Assembly (NCBI GenBank): GCA_015067665.1
Contig: SVLZ01000013.1
Location: 1-35,587 of the forward strand
Reading direction: 5' to 3'
Length of the DNA: 35,587 bases
Source of the DNA: Oscillospiraceae bacterium
GTDB taxonomy: Bacteria > Bacillota > Clostridia > Oscillospirales > Oscillospiraceae
Part shown: positions 22,697-30,845 of the stretch, piece by piece
How the letters are laid out: each line of letters opens with the position of its first letter
How positions within the stretch are numbered: position 1 is the first letter of the stretch
Notes under the pieces: generated by a model
Seen by the model: only the letters and a program-made list of their open reading frames with translations
Databases searched by the model: none
What the model was told of the DNA's origin: nothing
Position numbers and translations under genes: made by a program

Positions 22697-23809
22697 TTAG
22701 CGAAACAGGTTTGTAAAGAAATCGATGATCATTGCGATCAGGTTTTTGATCCATGCGATGAACCCGGTCTCCTGAGGCGCAGGCTCTACGGAAGGCTCGG
22801 TGGGCACAGGCTCTGTAGGCGCTTCTGTAGATTCTACTACACCCACAGTAAATTCGGTGATCTCAGAGGTGATCTCATATTCATTGCGGATGGTGGAGTA
22901 GTACTGCAGCTTTACATTTTTCCCGTCCTCCGAGAAATAAAACATAGCCACCATACCCGTGGGACCAAGTGTCTTATCCATATCCTGCGGATCGATCAAT
23001 ATCTGTGTGACGGTGTTGCCGTGGACACCGGTCTGGGTGGAGATCTGAACATTGTCTACATCGATATGTCCACAAAGTACTATCTTAATGTTCTCATATT
23101 GAGAGATAAACTTATCCCACATATGATCGCCGTCATTGACACCACCGGTAGTACTGGGAGGAACTTCCTCTGTATAATCCAATGTCGTATAGTTCCTATA
23201 CATATAGGCATGGGTCGTAATAATAACATTGTGGTCAGGGTAGCGCGCAATGATCTCGCCTGCCCACTCGATCACATCATCACCAAAGCCATAGTCCAAG
23301 GCAAAAATGAGGTACTTTACTTCGCCTACCTGAAGCAGCCGCCAGGTATTTGCCATTTTGTCGTTAAAGGCACCCTGGATGCTGTCCTGGTAGTCCATAT
23401 CGGAGCCCAGATACAGTTCAAACTGATCCTTGCCGTCGTGGTTGCCGCGGACTTGAGAATGGGGAACACCGCTTTCTCCCAGCAGCCAGAAGCTTTTCTG
23501 GGCGCGATGCCATTCCTGGGTGGAGTTGCCGTCAGTAATATCACCAAGGCCCATTACATAGGCGATCTTCTTTTCCTCTGCATTGTCTACGATCCACTGA
23601 TAGATCTTATAATACTCCTCGGGATAGAGACGGTTGACATTCTGGGTATCACCTACTACCGCAAAGGAGTAAGCGTACTCCCCTACCGGCTCCACCTCAG
23701 TGGACCATTGAGGCTCACCCGTATACTCTGCAGCGGCAGCCGGACCGACCAAGGCTGCCTGCATCAGAAGAAGGCACAGCACCAAGCTTAAAACGCGGGT
23801 GATCTTCAT
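22697..23809 (-). CDS. secreted calcineurin-like metallophosphoesterase with hydrophobic C-terminal tail
   Basis: A di-metal phosphoesterase of about 370 residues, exported by a signal peptide that ends in PAAAAE. Metal-binding motifs in order (numbering from ATG 23809): VVGDTQ (Asp54), GLGDITDG (Asp90), RGNHD (Asn123, His124), ITTHAY, and CGHID at about 247-250. The usual GHxH has Asp250 in place of the last His. After a Thr/Pro/Glu linker the protein ends in about 22 hydrophobic and aromatic residues (FIAWIKNLIA...DFFTNLF), perhaps a membrane-associated tail. ATG 23816-23818 has no spacing from its ribosome site, while AGAAAGGA sits 9 bases from ATG 23807-23809, so the latter is chosen. The substrate is unknown; in this setting it may dephosphorylate a glycan or a nucleotide. 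Confidence 0.85.
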   Translation of the reverse strand: MKITRVLSLVLCLLLMQAALVGPAAAAEYTGEPQWSTEVEPVGEYAYSFAVVGDTQNVNRLYPEEYYKIYQWIVDNAEEKKIAYVMGLGDITDGNSTQEWHRAQKSFWLLGESGVPHSQVRGNHDGKDQFELYLGSDMDYQDSIQGAFNDKMANTWRLLQVGEVKYLIFALDYGFGDDVIEWAGEIIARYPDHNVIITTHAYMYRNYTTLDYTEEVPPSTTGGVNDGDHMWDKFISQYENIKIVLCGHIDVDNVQISTQTGVHGNTVTQILIDPQDMDKTLGPTGMVAMFYFSEDGKNVKLQYYSTIRNEYEITSEITEFTVGVVESTEAPTEPVPTEPSVEPAPQETGFIAWIKNLIAMIIDFFTNLFR

Positions 23810-23838
23810 ATCCTTCATCCTTTCTTATGGACTGCTGC

Positions 23839-25443
23839 TTATTTTTGCCGCAGCAGAACCACGCTCTGGGGTGCCAGCTCCAGCGTCAAAACCAAGTTTT
23901 CAGTCGTCAGGGTCTCGGATGCCGCGATTAGGCTGTCGCCCGCAGGAAGCGCATCCCGACTGTAAACATACACCTCATATTCGCCGACAAGCTCACCGTT
24001 CTGCAAAGCAAGCTTCAGCGCATCGCCCTCGGCATTGCCGTTGGCAAGTACATAGACCCATTTGCCGTCCTCGCCCTTAAAGGCAGTACCGGCAGCAAAA
24101 TCATTCTTAAGATCAATGGGGTAAACCTCAGCGCCCTTTTGTACATGCTTACTCATAAGGGAAAAAGCGTAATACTGGGGCCGCACCTCATAATCTTCCT
24201 CTATCGTCCTGTAATACTCCTGATCCGGATAATACAGCTCCTTGCTGCCCTTCCACAGGCCCAGCATCATCATTTCCGAGTAGGAGGCATTGAGGGCATA
24301 GTACTGGTCAAACAGCACCCAATAGCTGGCACCGGCTGCGCCCGCGTTGTAGAAGTTCAGCATTTCGCGAACCAGCAAAACGCCCCGCTCATAGAGATCG
24401 ATGTCACTCTGACGGGTAGATCCGGTATTTTGGTTGGAACCGAATTCGCCGATCACATGGGGTTTTCCGGTATTGCGGGTAATGTTAATATTCTCTTCTT
24501 CCCACGCCAAAATGTCGGAATTGGGGGTATTGTAACCGAAAATATAGGTATGAGAGTTATAAATATCTGTAATTTCATCCAGTTCCGTCATCGTGTTTTC
24601 CAGCCAGAAAGCACGCACATCGGTGTTATCGCTGAGATTAAAGAGGACGCTGTCTCGAATACCGTCCGCCTTAAAGCGGGCATCCAACGCCAGGCAAAGC
24701 TCCTTATATGCTTCAAAGCTGACTTCATTATTAATGATGTAGCTCCAGCAAGGCTCGTTGACCGGCGTCACCTCGGTAATACAGGTGTAACCCTTTTGCT
24801 GCAGCAGCTGCACATAGGCAGAGAAAGTCTCCGCAAATTCCTCGGGATACAGTGTGCCGATCATCCAGTTATTGCCGCTGTTCCCCTTAGCCAGGAAATG
24901 GCCGCCCTGGGCCTTGATCGCTTCCATCGTATCAAGATCTGCCAATGATATAGCTGCTTCTGCGCCCCAAAGGGTAAGGTTGACATCAATGCCGTTTTCC
25001 TGCGCCAGATCCAGCACCTTATAAAGACTCCGCATCTCCACAGAATCCGTGGTAAGAGCATCCCAGTTAATGACGCTGCTGTCTGCATCGTCGTTCAGAG
25101 GCTCCAGCCAGGAGGGCCGCAGCATCACACGAAAACGGTCAATGCCCATTTCCTTCACACGGCGCTCTACGATCGCCCAATCCTCTTCCTTAAAGACACC
25201 GCGCTGTACGCCCGCAGAGAAGAAATGGGGGTCAAATTCCACGCTGGTGCCGTAAATATTCACACCGGTCAGTGCGCCTACCGTCACATGGCTGTAACCT
25301 TCAGGTACTACCAATTGCTGAGGCGGGTCGGTAGGCTCAGTAGGTGTCTCCACTGCCGGGGGAACACAAGCCGCTAAGGGCAGCACCATTGTAAATGTAA
25401 GCAGGAGCGCCAGAAATCTGCCAAAGTGATTGTTCCTACGCAT
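23839..25443 (-). CDS. clan GH-A glycoside hydrolase, lipoprotein (paralogue 2)
   Basis: A lipoprotein of 534 residues: lipobox LAAC with Cys26, a short Pro/Thr linker, a (beta/alpha)8 catalytic domain (about 50-440) and a C-terminal beta-sandwich (about 440-534) like those of GH30 and GH39 enzymes. Likely acid/base Glu230 in VTPVNEP and nucleophile Glu333 in VIGEFGSN. The segments DPHFFS, KEEDW, FRVMLRPSW and SYWVLFDQYY are shared with the gene just upstream, so the two arose by duplication. I cannot assign a CAZy family by eye. It starts 19 bp after the upstream paralogue, with AGGAGG about 9 bases before ATG. It probably acts at the cell surface on the same polysaccharide as its neighbours. 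Confidence 0.8.
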   Translation of the reverse strand: MRRNNHFGRFLALLLTFTMVLPLAACVPPAVETPTEPTDPPQQLVVPEGYSHVTVGALTGVNIYGTSVEFDPHFFSAGVQRGVFKEEDWAIVERRVKEMGIDRFRVMLRPSWLEPLNDDADSSVINWDALTTDSVEMRSLYKVLDLAQENGIDVNLTLWGAEAAISLADLDTMEAIKAQGGHFLAKGNSGNNWMIGTLYPEEFAETFSAYVQLLQQKGYTCITEVTPVNEPCWSYIINNEVSFEAYKELCLALDARFKADGIRDSVLFNLSDNTDVRAFWLENTMTELDEITDIYNSHTYIFGYNTPNSDILAWEEENINITRNTGKPHVIGEFGSNQNTGSTRQSDIDLYERGVLLVREMLNFYNAGAAGASYWVLFDQYYALNASYSEMMMLGLWKGSKELYYPDQEYYRTIEEDYEVRPQYYAFSLMSKHVQKGAEVYPIDLKNDFAAGTAFKGEDGKWVYVLANGNAEGDALKLALQNGELVGEYEVYVYSRDALPAGDSLIAASETLTTENLVLTLELAPQSVVLLRQK

Positions 25444-25462
25444 AGGTTTCTTCCTCCTAATT

Positions 25463-27028
25463 TTACTTGTTTGTATAGATCACAAAGGATCTCGGTGCGA
25501 CGGTATCGGTAATGACGCGGCCGTCTGCTTCCACAGTACCGCTATCGCCAATTACCTGATTATCGGTAGGCACATCCGCCTCATCATAGACATAGCGGCT
25601 AAGCGCACCGGGGTAACTGTCCATATTCACGAAGCTGACTTTCTTGGCATCGTCGCCGTTGTTGACCACGCAGTAGCTCCACTTGTCCCCCTGCCGGAAG
25701 GCAACAGCTACGATATTGTCATCGCTGCTCTTGATGGGGAAAATCACATCGCTTTCCTCGATGAAACGGGTGAACATAGAGTAGGAGTAGTACACCGGAC
25801 GGCAGTTATAGCCCTCGTCGGCAAAGCCCCACAGGCCCATATCCATAATATTGCCGGTATTAAAGTCGCTTCTGCCGTAGTACTGGCTGAACAGTACCCA
25901 GTAGGACATACCTTGGCTGCCCATATTAAACATATTCAGACCGATGCGCGCAATTTCCAAACCGCGCTCAGGAGTATACTTATCGAAGGTCTGGTGAGAG
26001 CCTGCGCCGTTGCAGGTACCAAACTCGCCCCAAATATGGGGGACACCCGGATACTCGTCTGCCCATTGCTTCCACTCATTGAGATTGTAGCTTGGCAGAT
26101 CATAGCAGATCTCCTGATTGGACATATCCCGCATAGATTCCTGGGTTTCCTGATTATAGGTATCGCCAAGACTGTAGGTGTGGGAGTTGGCCACATCGAT
26201 GATGCCATCCAGATTCATAAGGGTCTTTGCCATCCAAACAGGGTCCCGGGCATCGTCAGACAGGTTAAAGAGTACATCGTCACGAATGCCCTTTTCCTGG
26301 AAAGCACCGTGCATCTTGGTGCACAGGTTGCAGTATTCTTCATTTGCCTTGTTGCCAAAGTAAATAGCGTTCGGCTCATTAAACAATGTGACCTCGCGGA
26401 TGCAGGTGTAGTCCTTTTCTTCACGCAGGTACTTAATGCAGTCGGCGAAGCAAGAGACAAAGAGTTCCTCATATTCCACACTGGGAGGCGTAACCCACAC
26501 AGAATTGTCCTTCTGACGCATAAAACCGGGTGTGCCGTTGTCAACACCCCACATGGTGATATTGACCTTCATATCGAACTTCATAGCAGAGTCCAGCACT
26601 CTGTACAGGGATTTCATACAATCGGTATCCCAATCATAAATACCGGCTTCCGTATTGGTTTCATTGATAATAAACCAACTGGGCAGCAGCATTACCCGAA
26701 TACGCTTCAGGTTCATAGCCTCCATCCGCTCTTCAAACAGAGCCCAGTCTTCTTCCTTGCAGGTCCACTGGGTACCGTTAGAAATACCGCTTAGGCCCAC
26801 ATTCTGGGAGAAGAAATGGGGATCAAGCTCTGTACCGACGCCGAAAACGACCTCATTGCCGTCTTCCTTATCGATGGTCAGAACCACGTCTGCATCTGCA
26901 GGCGGGGTTTTATTGGCAGTATCCGCAGGTTCGGTGGGCTGGGTGGGATCTCCCTGGGGCAGCAGTGCGCAAGCTGCCAAGGAAAGTACCATACCGATGG
27001 CCAGCAGGATGGAAATCAACTTTTTCAT
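25463..27028 (-). CDS. clan GH-A glycoside hydrolase, lipoprotein (paralogue 1)
   Basis: A lipoprotein of 521 residues: lipobox LAAC with Cys20, a linker (about 25-45), a (beta/alpha)8 domain and a C-terminal beta-sandwich with the end SFVIYTNK. Likely acid/base Glu218 in EVTLFNEPN and nucleophile Glu335 in IWGEFGTC. It shares DPHFFS, CKEEDWALFE, RVMLLPSW and SYWVLFSQYYG with the next gene, but the loops between differ a great deal. That suggests two related enzymes with different substrate preferences. GGAGGAAT precedes ATG 27026-27028. The 79-bp gap from the solute-binding gene contains a stem-loop but no promoter. The CAZy family is not assigned. Confidence 0.8.
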   Translation of the reverse strand: MKKLISILLAIGMVLSLAACALLPQGDPTQPTEPADTANKTPPADADVVLTIDKEDGNEVVFGVGTELDPHFFSQNVGLSGISNGTQWTCKEEDWALFEERMEAMNLKRIRVMLLPSWFIINETNTEAGIYDWDTDCMKSLYRVLDSAMKFDMKVNITMWGVDNGTPGFMRQKDNSVWVTPPSVEYEELFVSCFADCIKYLREEKDYTCIREVTLFNEPNAIYFGNKANEEYCNLCTKMHGAFQEKGIRDDVLFNLSDDARDPVWMAKTLMNLDGIIDVANSHTYSLGDTYNQETQESMRDMSNQEICYDLPSYNLNEWKQWADEYPGVPHIWGEFGTCNGAGSHQTFDKYTPERGLEIARIGLNMFNMGSQGMSYWVLFSQYYGRSDFNTGNIMDMGLWGFADEGYNCRPVYYSYSMFTRFIEESDVIFPIKSSDDNIVAVAFRQGDKWSYCVVNNGDDAKKVSFVNMDSYPGALSRYVYDEADVPTDNQVIGDSGTVEADGRVITDTVAPRSFVIYTNK

Positions 27029-27067
27029 AGGATTCCTCCGTTCTTATGGTTTCCTGTAAGCAAGATA

Positions 27068-27091
27068 CCGCCCGCCCGAACGGACGAGCGG
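27068..27091 (-). promoter_or_regulatory. intercistronic stem-loop after the solute-binding protein gene
   Basis: A 24-base imperfect palindrome, CCGC...GCGG. Its two mismatches are C-A on the plus strand and therefore G-U pairs in the minus transcript, so only that transcript can form a full 11-bp stem. No U-tract follows. Such hairpins often stabilise the abundant binding-protein mRNA relative to downstream genes. Confidence 0.55.
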
Positions 27092-27107
27092 CATCCCAGC
27101 TTAGCTC

Positions 27108-28838
27108 TTATTTAGCATACTTATCTGCGAAATAACGCAGTCCGGACTGATACTGCTGATCGATCCAGGTGAAGTAATCCGCATAGGTGTTGCGCAGACC
27201 GAGGTACTCCTGCAGGAGCTGGGTAGGTGTCTTGCCCTGATTCTTCAGACCAACCCAAGCGTAGGAACGGATCTCGTCAACATACTGACCGTCCAGCTCG
27301 GTGACAGCAGTAGAGAACTGTCTGGGTGCTTCAGGCATCCAGATGCCCTCCGTCTCGGGAGAACCGAACTGCGGGAACTGATAGTACAGCTCTGTGTACC
27401 ACAGCTTCTCTGTAGTGTTGTAGTGCGCGCAAATACGGTCGGATACATTGATGTTGGGCAGCAGCAGATACTTGCCGGCATAGGGTGCCTTGACAAGATA
27501 CTCATCAACCTTGTCACTGGGGTATGCCCAAGTCTTATAGGTCACACCGTTGCTGACAAAGTCATCACCCTCGACCCAGTCAACACCCTTGACGCCGTAC
27601 TGGCACAGCTCGTAGTTCTCTGCCTTGGAATAAGTCCAGTCAAGGAACTTGACGAGAACAGGATAGTTCTCAGAGCGGTAAGGCATGATCATACCGTAGA
27701 AGCTGCGGAAGGTCTTCAGGTTGCCGTTGACGATCTGCTTGCCGCTCTCGTCGTACAGGCTTTCACCCTTCTCGTTTTCGCTGGCGAAGGGAGCAATGAT
27801 CATCAGCTCCTCGGAGCCGGTGTTGGCTGCGTAGAACTTCTTAGACAGGTTAATAAGCTGCTCTGCGGTGGGATATGCCAGATAAGCAGCAGCAGTACCG
27901 GCAACAAACCAGGTCTGACGCTGGTCGTCCGTAACATTGTTGCTCTCGCTCTCCCAGATGCCGTCCTTGGACCAGTTGTACATCAGATCCACATACTTGC
28001 TCCAGTTGGGAGTGAACTGCTGGGGTACAAATTTGCCGTTGGCATCCAAACCGAAGCCGGACATTGTGTCAACGCCAAAAGCAGTCGCGACGGTACGCTG
28101 CAGATCCCAGGGTGCGCCGACAACGGGGATGCTCACATCATTGCCGCTGTCTTCCTTAATGGCGCGCATAACCTTCTCGAACTCGGAAACAGTCATGCTC
28201 TTGTAGCCCGGGTTGGTGATGTCATAATCATCGGGATCCAGGCCGGTCTTAGACTGAACAGCAGCCATCAGGTCCTTACGCATCAGAATACCAAAGCCAC
28301 CCTCCTTAACGAAGGAGGTCAGAGCAGTACGGTAGTACTCGCCATCATAGGGGAAGTAACCGGAACGGTCAGCAATGTTATCGGTGTCGTTCTTCTGGAT
28401 AGCAGCAAGAATGTTGGAGCCGTACTGTGCAAGCACGGGATCCAGATCGATAACAGACTCGACATCCTTGGCGTACTTCGTGATGGCACTGCCGGTGTCC
28501 TCGCTCAGGTAGTGGATAATGCCGTCGATGTTCTTATTCTTGTTGTTGAAGTTTACATCCACGATATCGGTGATCTGGGTGTTGGTGTAGATCTTCACAT
28601 CCAAAACGATCTTGATACCGGTGTCATTATAGAACTTCTCCTCGATGGCGGCCTTGACTGCCTCGTCGCGCTCGCCATCGGTCATACCCGAATCCCGGGC
28701 ACGGTAGATGGTCAGGGTGTAGGTTTTGCCTGTGTCAATGTTAATGTTGCCGGGGCCGTCAGTAGTACCACCACAAGCGGCGCACATCAGCAGAGAGCAA
28801 AGTGCTAAAACGAGTGCAAGAATCTTTTTCAGTTTCAT
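27108..28838 (-). CDS. extracellular sugar-binding lipoprotein of an ABC importer
   Basis: A substrate-binding protein of 576 residues, of the large LipO-like type found with LplB/YtcP permeases. The signal peptide ends MCAAC with Cys22 as the lipidated residue (Cys rather than Leu at -3). The mature protein begins with a Gly/Thr stretch and the TYTLTIYRARDSGMTDGE strand typical of family 1 solute-binding proteins. Many Trp and Tyr residues (for example NWSKYVDLMYNWSKDGIW) are typical for stacking on sugars. GGAGGAAA precedes ATG 28836-28838. It is 21 bp from the permease gene, so it belongs to the same operon. The bound ligand is unknown; an oligosaccharide released by the neighbouring hydrolases is likely. 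Confidence 0.9.
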   Translation of the reverse strand: MKLKKILALVLALCSLLMCAACGGTTDGPGNINIDTGKTYTLTIYRARDSGMTDGERDEAVKAAIEEKFYNDTGIKIVLDVKIYTNTQITDIVDVNFNNKNKNIDGIIHYLSEDTGSAITKYAKDVESVIDLDPVLAQYGSNILAAIQKNDTDNIADRSGYFPYDGEYYRTALTSFVKEGGFGILMRKDLMAAVQSKTGLDPDDYDITNPGYKSMTVSEFEKVMRAIKEDSGNDVSIPVVGAPWDLQRTVATAFGVDTMSGFGLDANGKFVPQQFTPNWSKYVDLMYNWSKDGIWESESNNVTDDQRQTWFVAGTAAAYLAYPTAEQLINLSKKFYAANTGSEELMIIAPFASENEKGESLYDESGKQIVNGNLKTFRSFYGMIMPYRSENYPVLVKFLDWTYSKAENYELCQYGVKGVDWVEGDDFVSNGVTYKTWAYPSDKVDEYLVKAPYAGKYLLLPNINVSDRICAHYNTTEKLWYTELYYQFPQFGSPETEGIWMPEAPRQFSTAVTELDGQYVDEIRSYAWVGLKNQGKTPTQLLQEYLGLRNTYADYFTWIDQQYQSGLRYFADKYAK

Positions 28839-28859
28839 AGTCGTTTCCTCCGTTTTCGT

Positions 28860-29720
28860 TTATTCTTTTACGCCACCCATCACCATACCGTTAATGTAGA
28901 ACTTCTGCAGGAAGGGATAGAGCAGGATCATTGGCATAGAGCCTAAGATGACCGCCGCATATTGCAGGGTCTGCTGAGGGATGATCACATTTCCGGCACT
29001 GGCATAGATGCCGCTCACATCATCCAGCAGCTGCTGAATCAGGTACTGCAGAGGGTACTTATCACGGGAGGTAATGAAGAGCATAGGACCTACAAAGTTG
29101 TTCCAGTTGGAAACTGCGGCAAACAGTGCAACCGTTACGATCACCGGCAGAGACAGCGGAATATAAATCTTGCGTAATATCTGGAAATCCGTTGCGCCGT
29201 CGATCTTTGCAGCCTCCTCGAGGCCGCTGGGGATAGACATAAAATAGTTACGCATCAAAATGGCGTAATAGGGTGCCATTGCGCCGGGGATAATGATGGC
29301 AAGCAGTGAGTCGTCAAAGAACTCAGAGACCGTCAAATAGTAAGGGACCAGACCGCCGGAAAAAAGCATCGTAAAGATCATATAGATAGAGAAGAATTTT
29401 CTTCCTCTTAGATATTTCTTTGACAACGGGTAAGCATACAGCATAGATACCGCAGTGGTTACCAGCGTACCGCCGATGGTCAGGATCAGGGAGTTTCCGA
29501 TAGAGCGCAGCATTTGGTCATCCGTTGTCAAAAGGAAATGATAGGCTTCCAGGCTCCATTTGACCGGCAGGAAGGTAAATCCGTTTTTTACAAAGGCGAT
29601 CTCATCGGAAAGGGATGCAGAAATGATGTAAATGTAGGGTACAACAAAAATCAGCGACAGCACTACCAGGGCTGTGTAGTTAAAAATATTAAATGCGATT
29701 CTTCCTTTTGTCGGCTTCAT
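28860..29720 (-). CDS. carbohydrate ABC permease (YtcP/LplC type, MalG-like)
   Basis: An inner-membrane permease of 286 residues with six predicted helices. The first is FNYTALVVLSLIFVVPYIY. The cytoplasmic EAA loop reads EEAAKIDGATDFQILRKIYIPLSLP, the contact site for the ATPase (shown as the family pattern). It ends FYINGMVMGGVKE, the usual C-terminus for this family. It lies 4 bp after the partner permease and has no strong ribosome site of its own, so translation is probably coupled. The complete importer also needs an ATPase of the MsmK/UgpC type, which is not encoded in this window. Confidence 0.93.
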   Translation of the reverse strand: MKPTKGRIAFNIFNYTALVVLSLIFVVPYIYIISASLSDEIAFVKNGFTFLPVKWSLEAYHFLLTTDDQMLRSIGNSLILTIGGTLVTTAVSMLYAYPLSKKYLRGRKFFSIYMIFTMLFSGGLVPYYLTVSEFFDDSLLAIIIPGAMAPYYAILMRNYFMSIPSGLEEAAKIDGATDFQILRKIYIPLSLPVIVTVALFAAVSNWNNFVGPMLFITSRDKYPLQYLIQQLLDDVSGIYASAGNVIIPQQTLQYAAVILGSMPMILLYPFLQKFYINGMVMGGVKE

Positions 29721-29724
29721 AGCA

Positions 29725-30663
29725 TCACCACAGTCCTTCCTGGCCCTGTTTCCTTACCAGCCAGTTTGATCCGGCCATCAACAGTGCACCCGCAATACTT
29801 TGCACAAGTCCGACTGCTGTGGCGTCGCCCCAACCGCGGAAGCTGCCCTTCAAGGTCTTATACACCCAAGTGCCAAGGACCTCTGTTGTTTCGCTCAAAA
29901 TCGAGCTTTCGCCCACAAGGGCATAGATATGTTCAAAATCATCTTTGACAATGCCGGCCACACAGAGAATAAATGTCATCGTGATGGCGGGCATAATGCC
30001 GGGAATCGTCACATGGATGCACTGGCGCAGTCTGCTTGCGCCGTCCACCTTTGCCGCTTCATACAGATCCGGATTGATATTTGTGATGGCCGATAAGAAT
30101 ACGATGGTACCCCAGCCCACATTTTTCCAGATGCCGCTGATGGTGATCACACCCGGCCACCACTTTGGCTCTGCATACCAGAATACCGGATCGCCGCCAA
30201 GAGCTACAATGATCTTGTTGAGCACGCCACCGTCTCTTGCAAGGAACATATAGACGATGGACGAAACGATCACCCAGGAAATGAAATACGGCAGGTTTGC
30301 AATGGTTTGGACCGTTTTCTTAAACCGTTTGCAAACGACTTCGTTGAGCATCAGTGCCAGGATAATGGAGGATGGGAACGCAAAGATGATCTTCAGCATA
30401 CCGATAAACAGGGTATTGCCTGCCATTTCCCAAAATCCTTCACTGCCAAGCGTATATATGAAATTTTCGAAGTTGTTCCACGGACTGCCTGTAATGCCGT
30501 AACGGGGAGCGTAATCCTTAAACGCCAGCTGCAAACCATACATTGGAATATAGCTGAACATAAACAGGCACAAAAAGCCCGGTATAAACATAATATAGAG
30601 CCGCCAATTGCGCAGCACGCTCAGGGTACGGTTTGTACCAAGTCTTTTGGGTTTTTGCTTCAT
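29725..30663 (-). CDS. carbohydrate ABC permease (LplB type, MalF-like)
   Basis: A membrane permease of 312 residues, first of the pair. The N-terminus is basic (MKQKPKRLGTNRTL), then WRLYIMFIPGFLCLFMFSY is the first helix, followed by PMYGLQLAFKDYAPRYGI, which is characteristic of LplB-type permeases. The EAA loop reads EAAKVDGASRLRQCIHVTIPG. AAGGAG lies 4 bases before ATG 30661-30663. The 182-bp gap upstream carries two strong hairpins that separate it from the large lipoprotein gene. With its partner and the lipoprotein it forms a Type I importer for oligosaccharides. Confidence 0.93.
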   Translation of the reverse strand: MKQKPKRLGTNRTLSVLRNWRLYIMFIPGFLCLFMFSYIPMYGLQLAFKDYAPRYGITGSPWNNFENFIYTLGSEGFWEMAGNTLFIGMLKIIFAFPSSIILALMLNEVVCKRFKKTVQTIANLPYFISWVIVSSIVYMFLARDGGVLNKIIVALGGDPVFWYAEPKWWPGVITISGIWKNVGWGTIVFLSAITNINPDLYEAAKVDGASRLRQCIHVTIPGIMPAITMTFILCVAGIVKDDFEHIYALVGESSILSETTEVLGTWVYKTLKGSFRGWGDATAVGLVQSIAGALLMAGSNWLVRKQGQEGLW

Positions 30664-30754
30664 ATGTCTCCTTAAGCCGAGGGAAATCGAACATCGACAG
30701 CCCCACAGCAGTTCTTTTGGTTGTATTTTTCCTTATCTTCCTTGCCTTGCTTCA

Positions 30755-30834
30755 GGCTGCCGCAGACGGTTATTCCTGCGGCAGCCCTTTTAGGTTGCTT
30801 AGTTCTTGTGTCGGGGCTGCAGGATGCAGCCCCG
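30755..30834 (-). promoter_or_regulatory. two intercistronic hairpins after the 1,280-residue lipoprotein gene
   Basis: One is a 10-bp stem (30812-30821 with 30825-30834), the other an 11-bp stem (30755-30765 with 30776-30786), both perfect and GC-rich. Neither has a U-tract in the minus transcript, so they look like mRNA processing or stability signals, or rho-aided terminators, rather than intrinsic terminators. Confidence 0.55.
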
Positions 30835-30845
30835 CACATTCATTT

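Noticed and set aside
21281..28808. Several long plus-strand frames (for example 21281-22687, 25430-26794, 27423-28808)
   Set aside because: All lie opposite clearly recognisable minus-strand genes and lack start signals.
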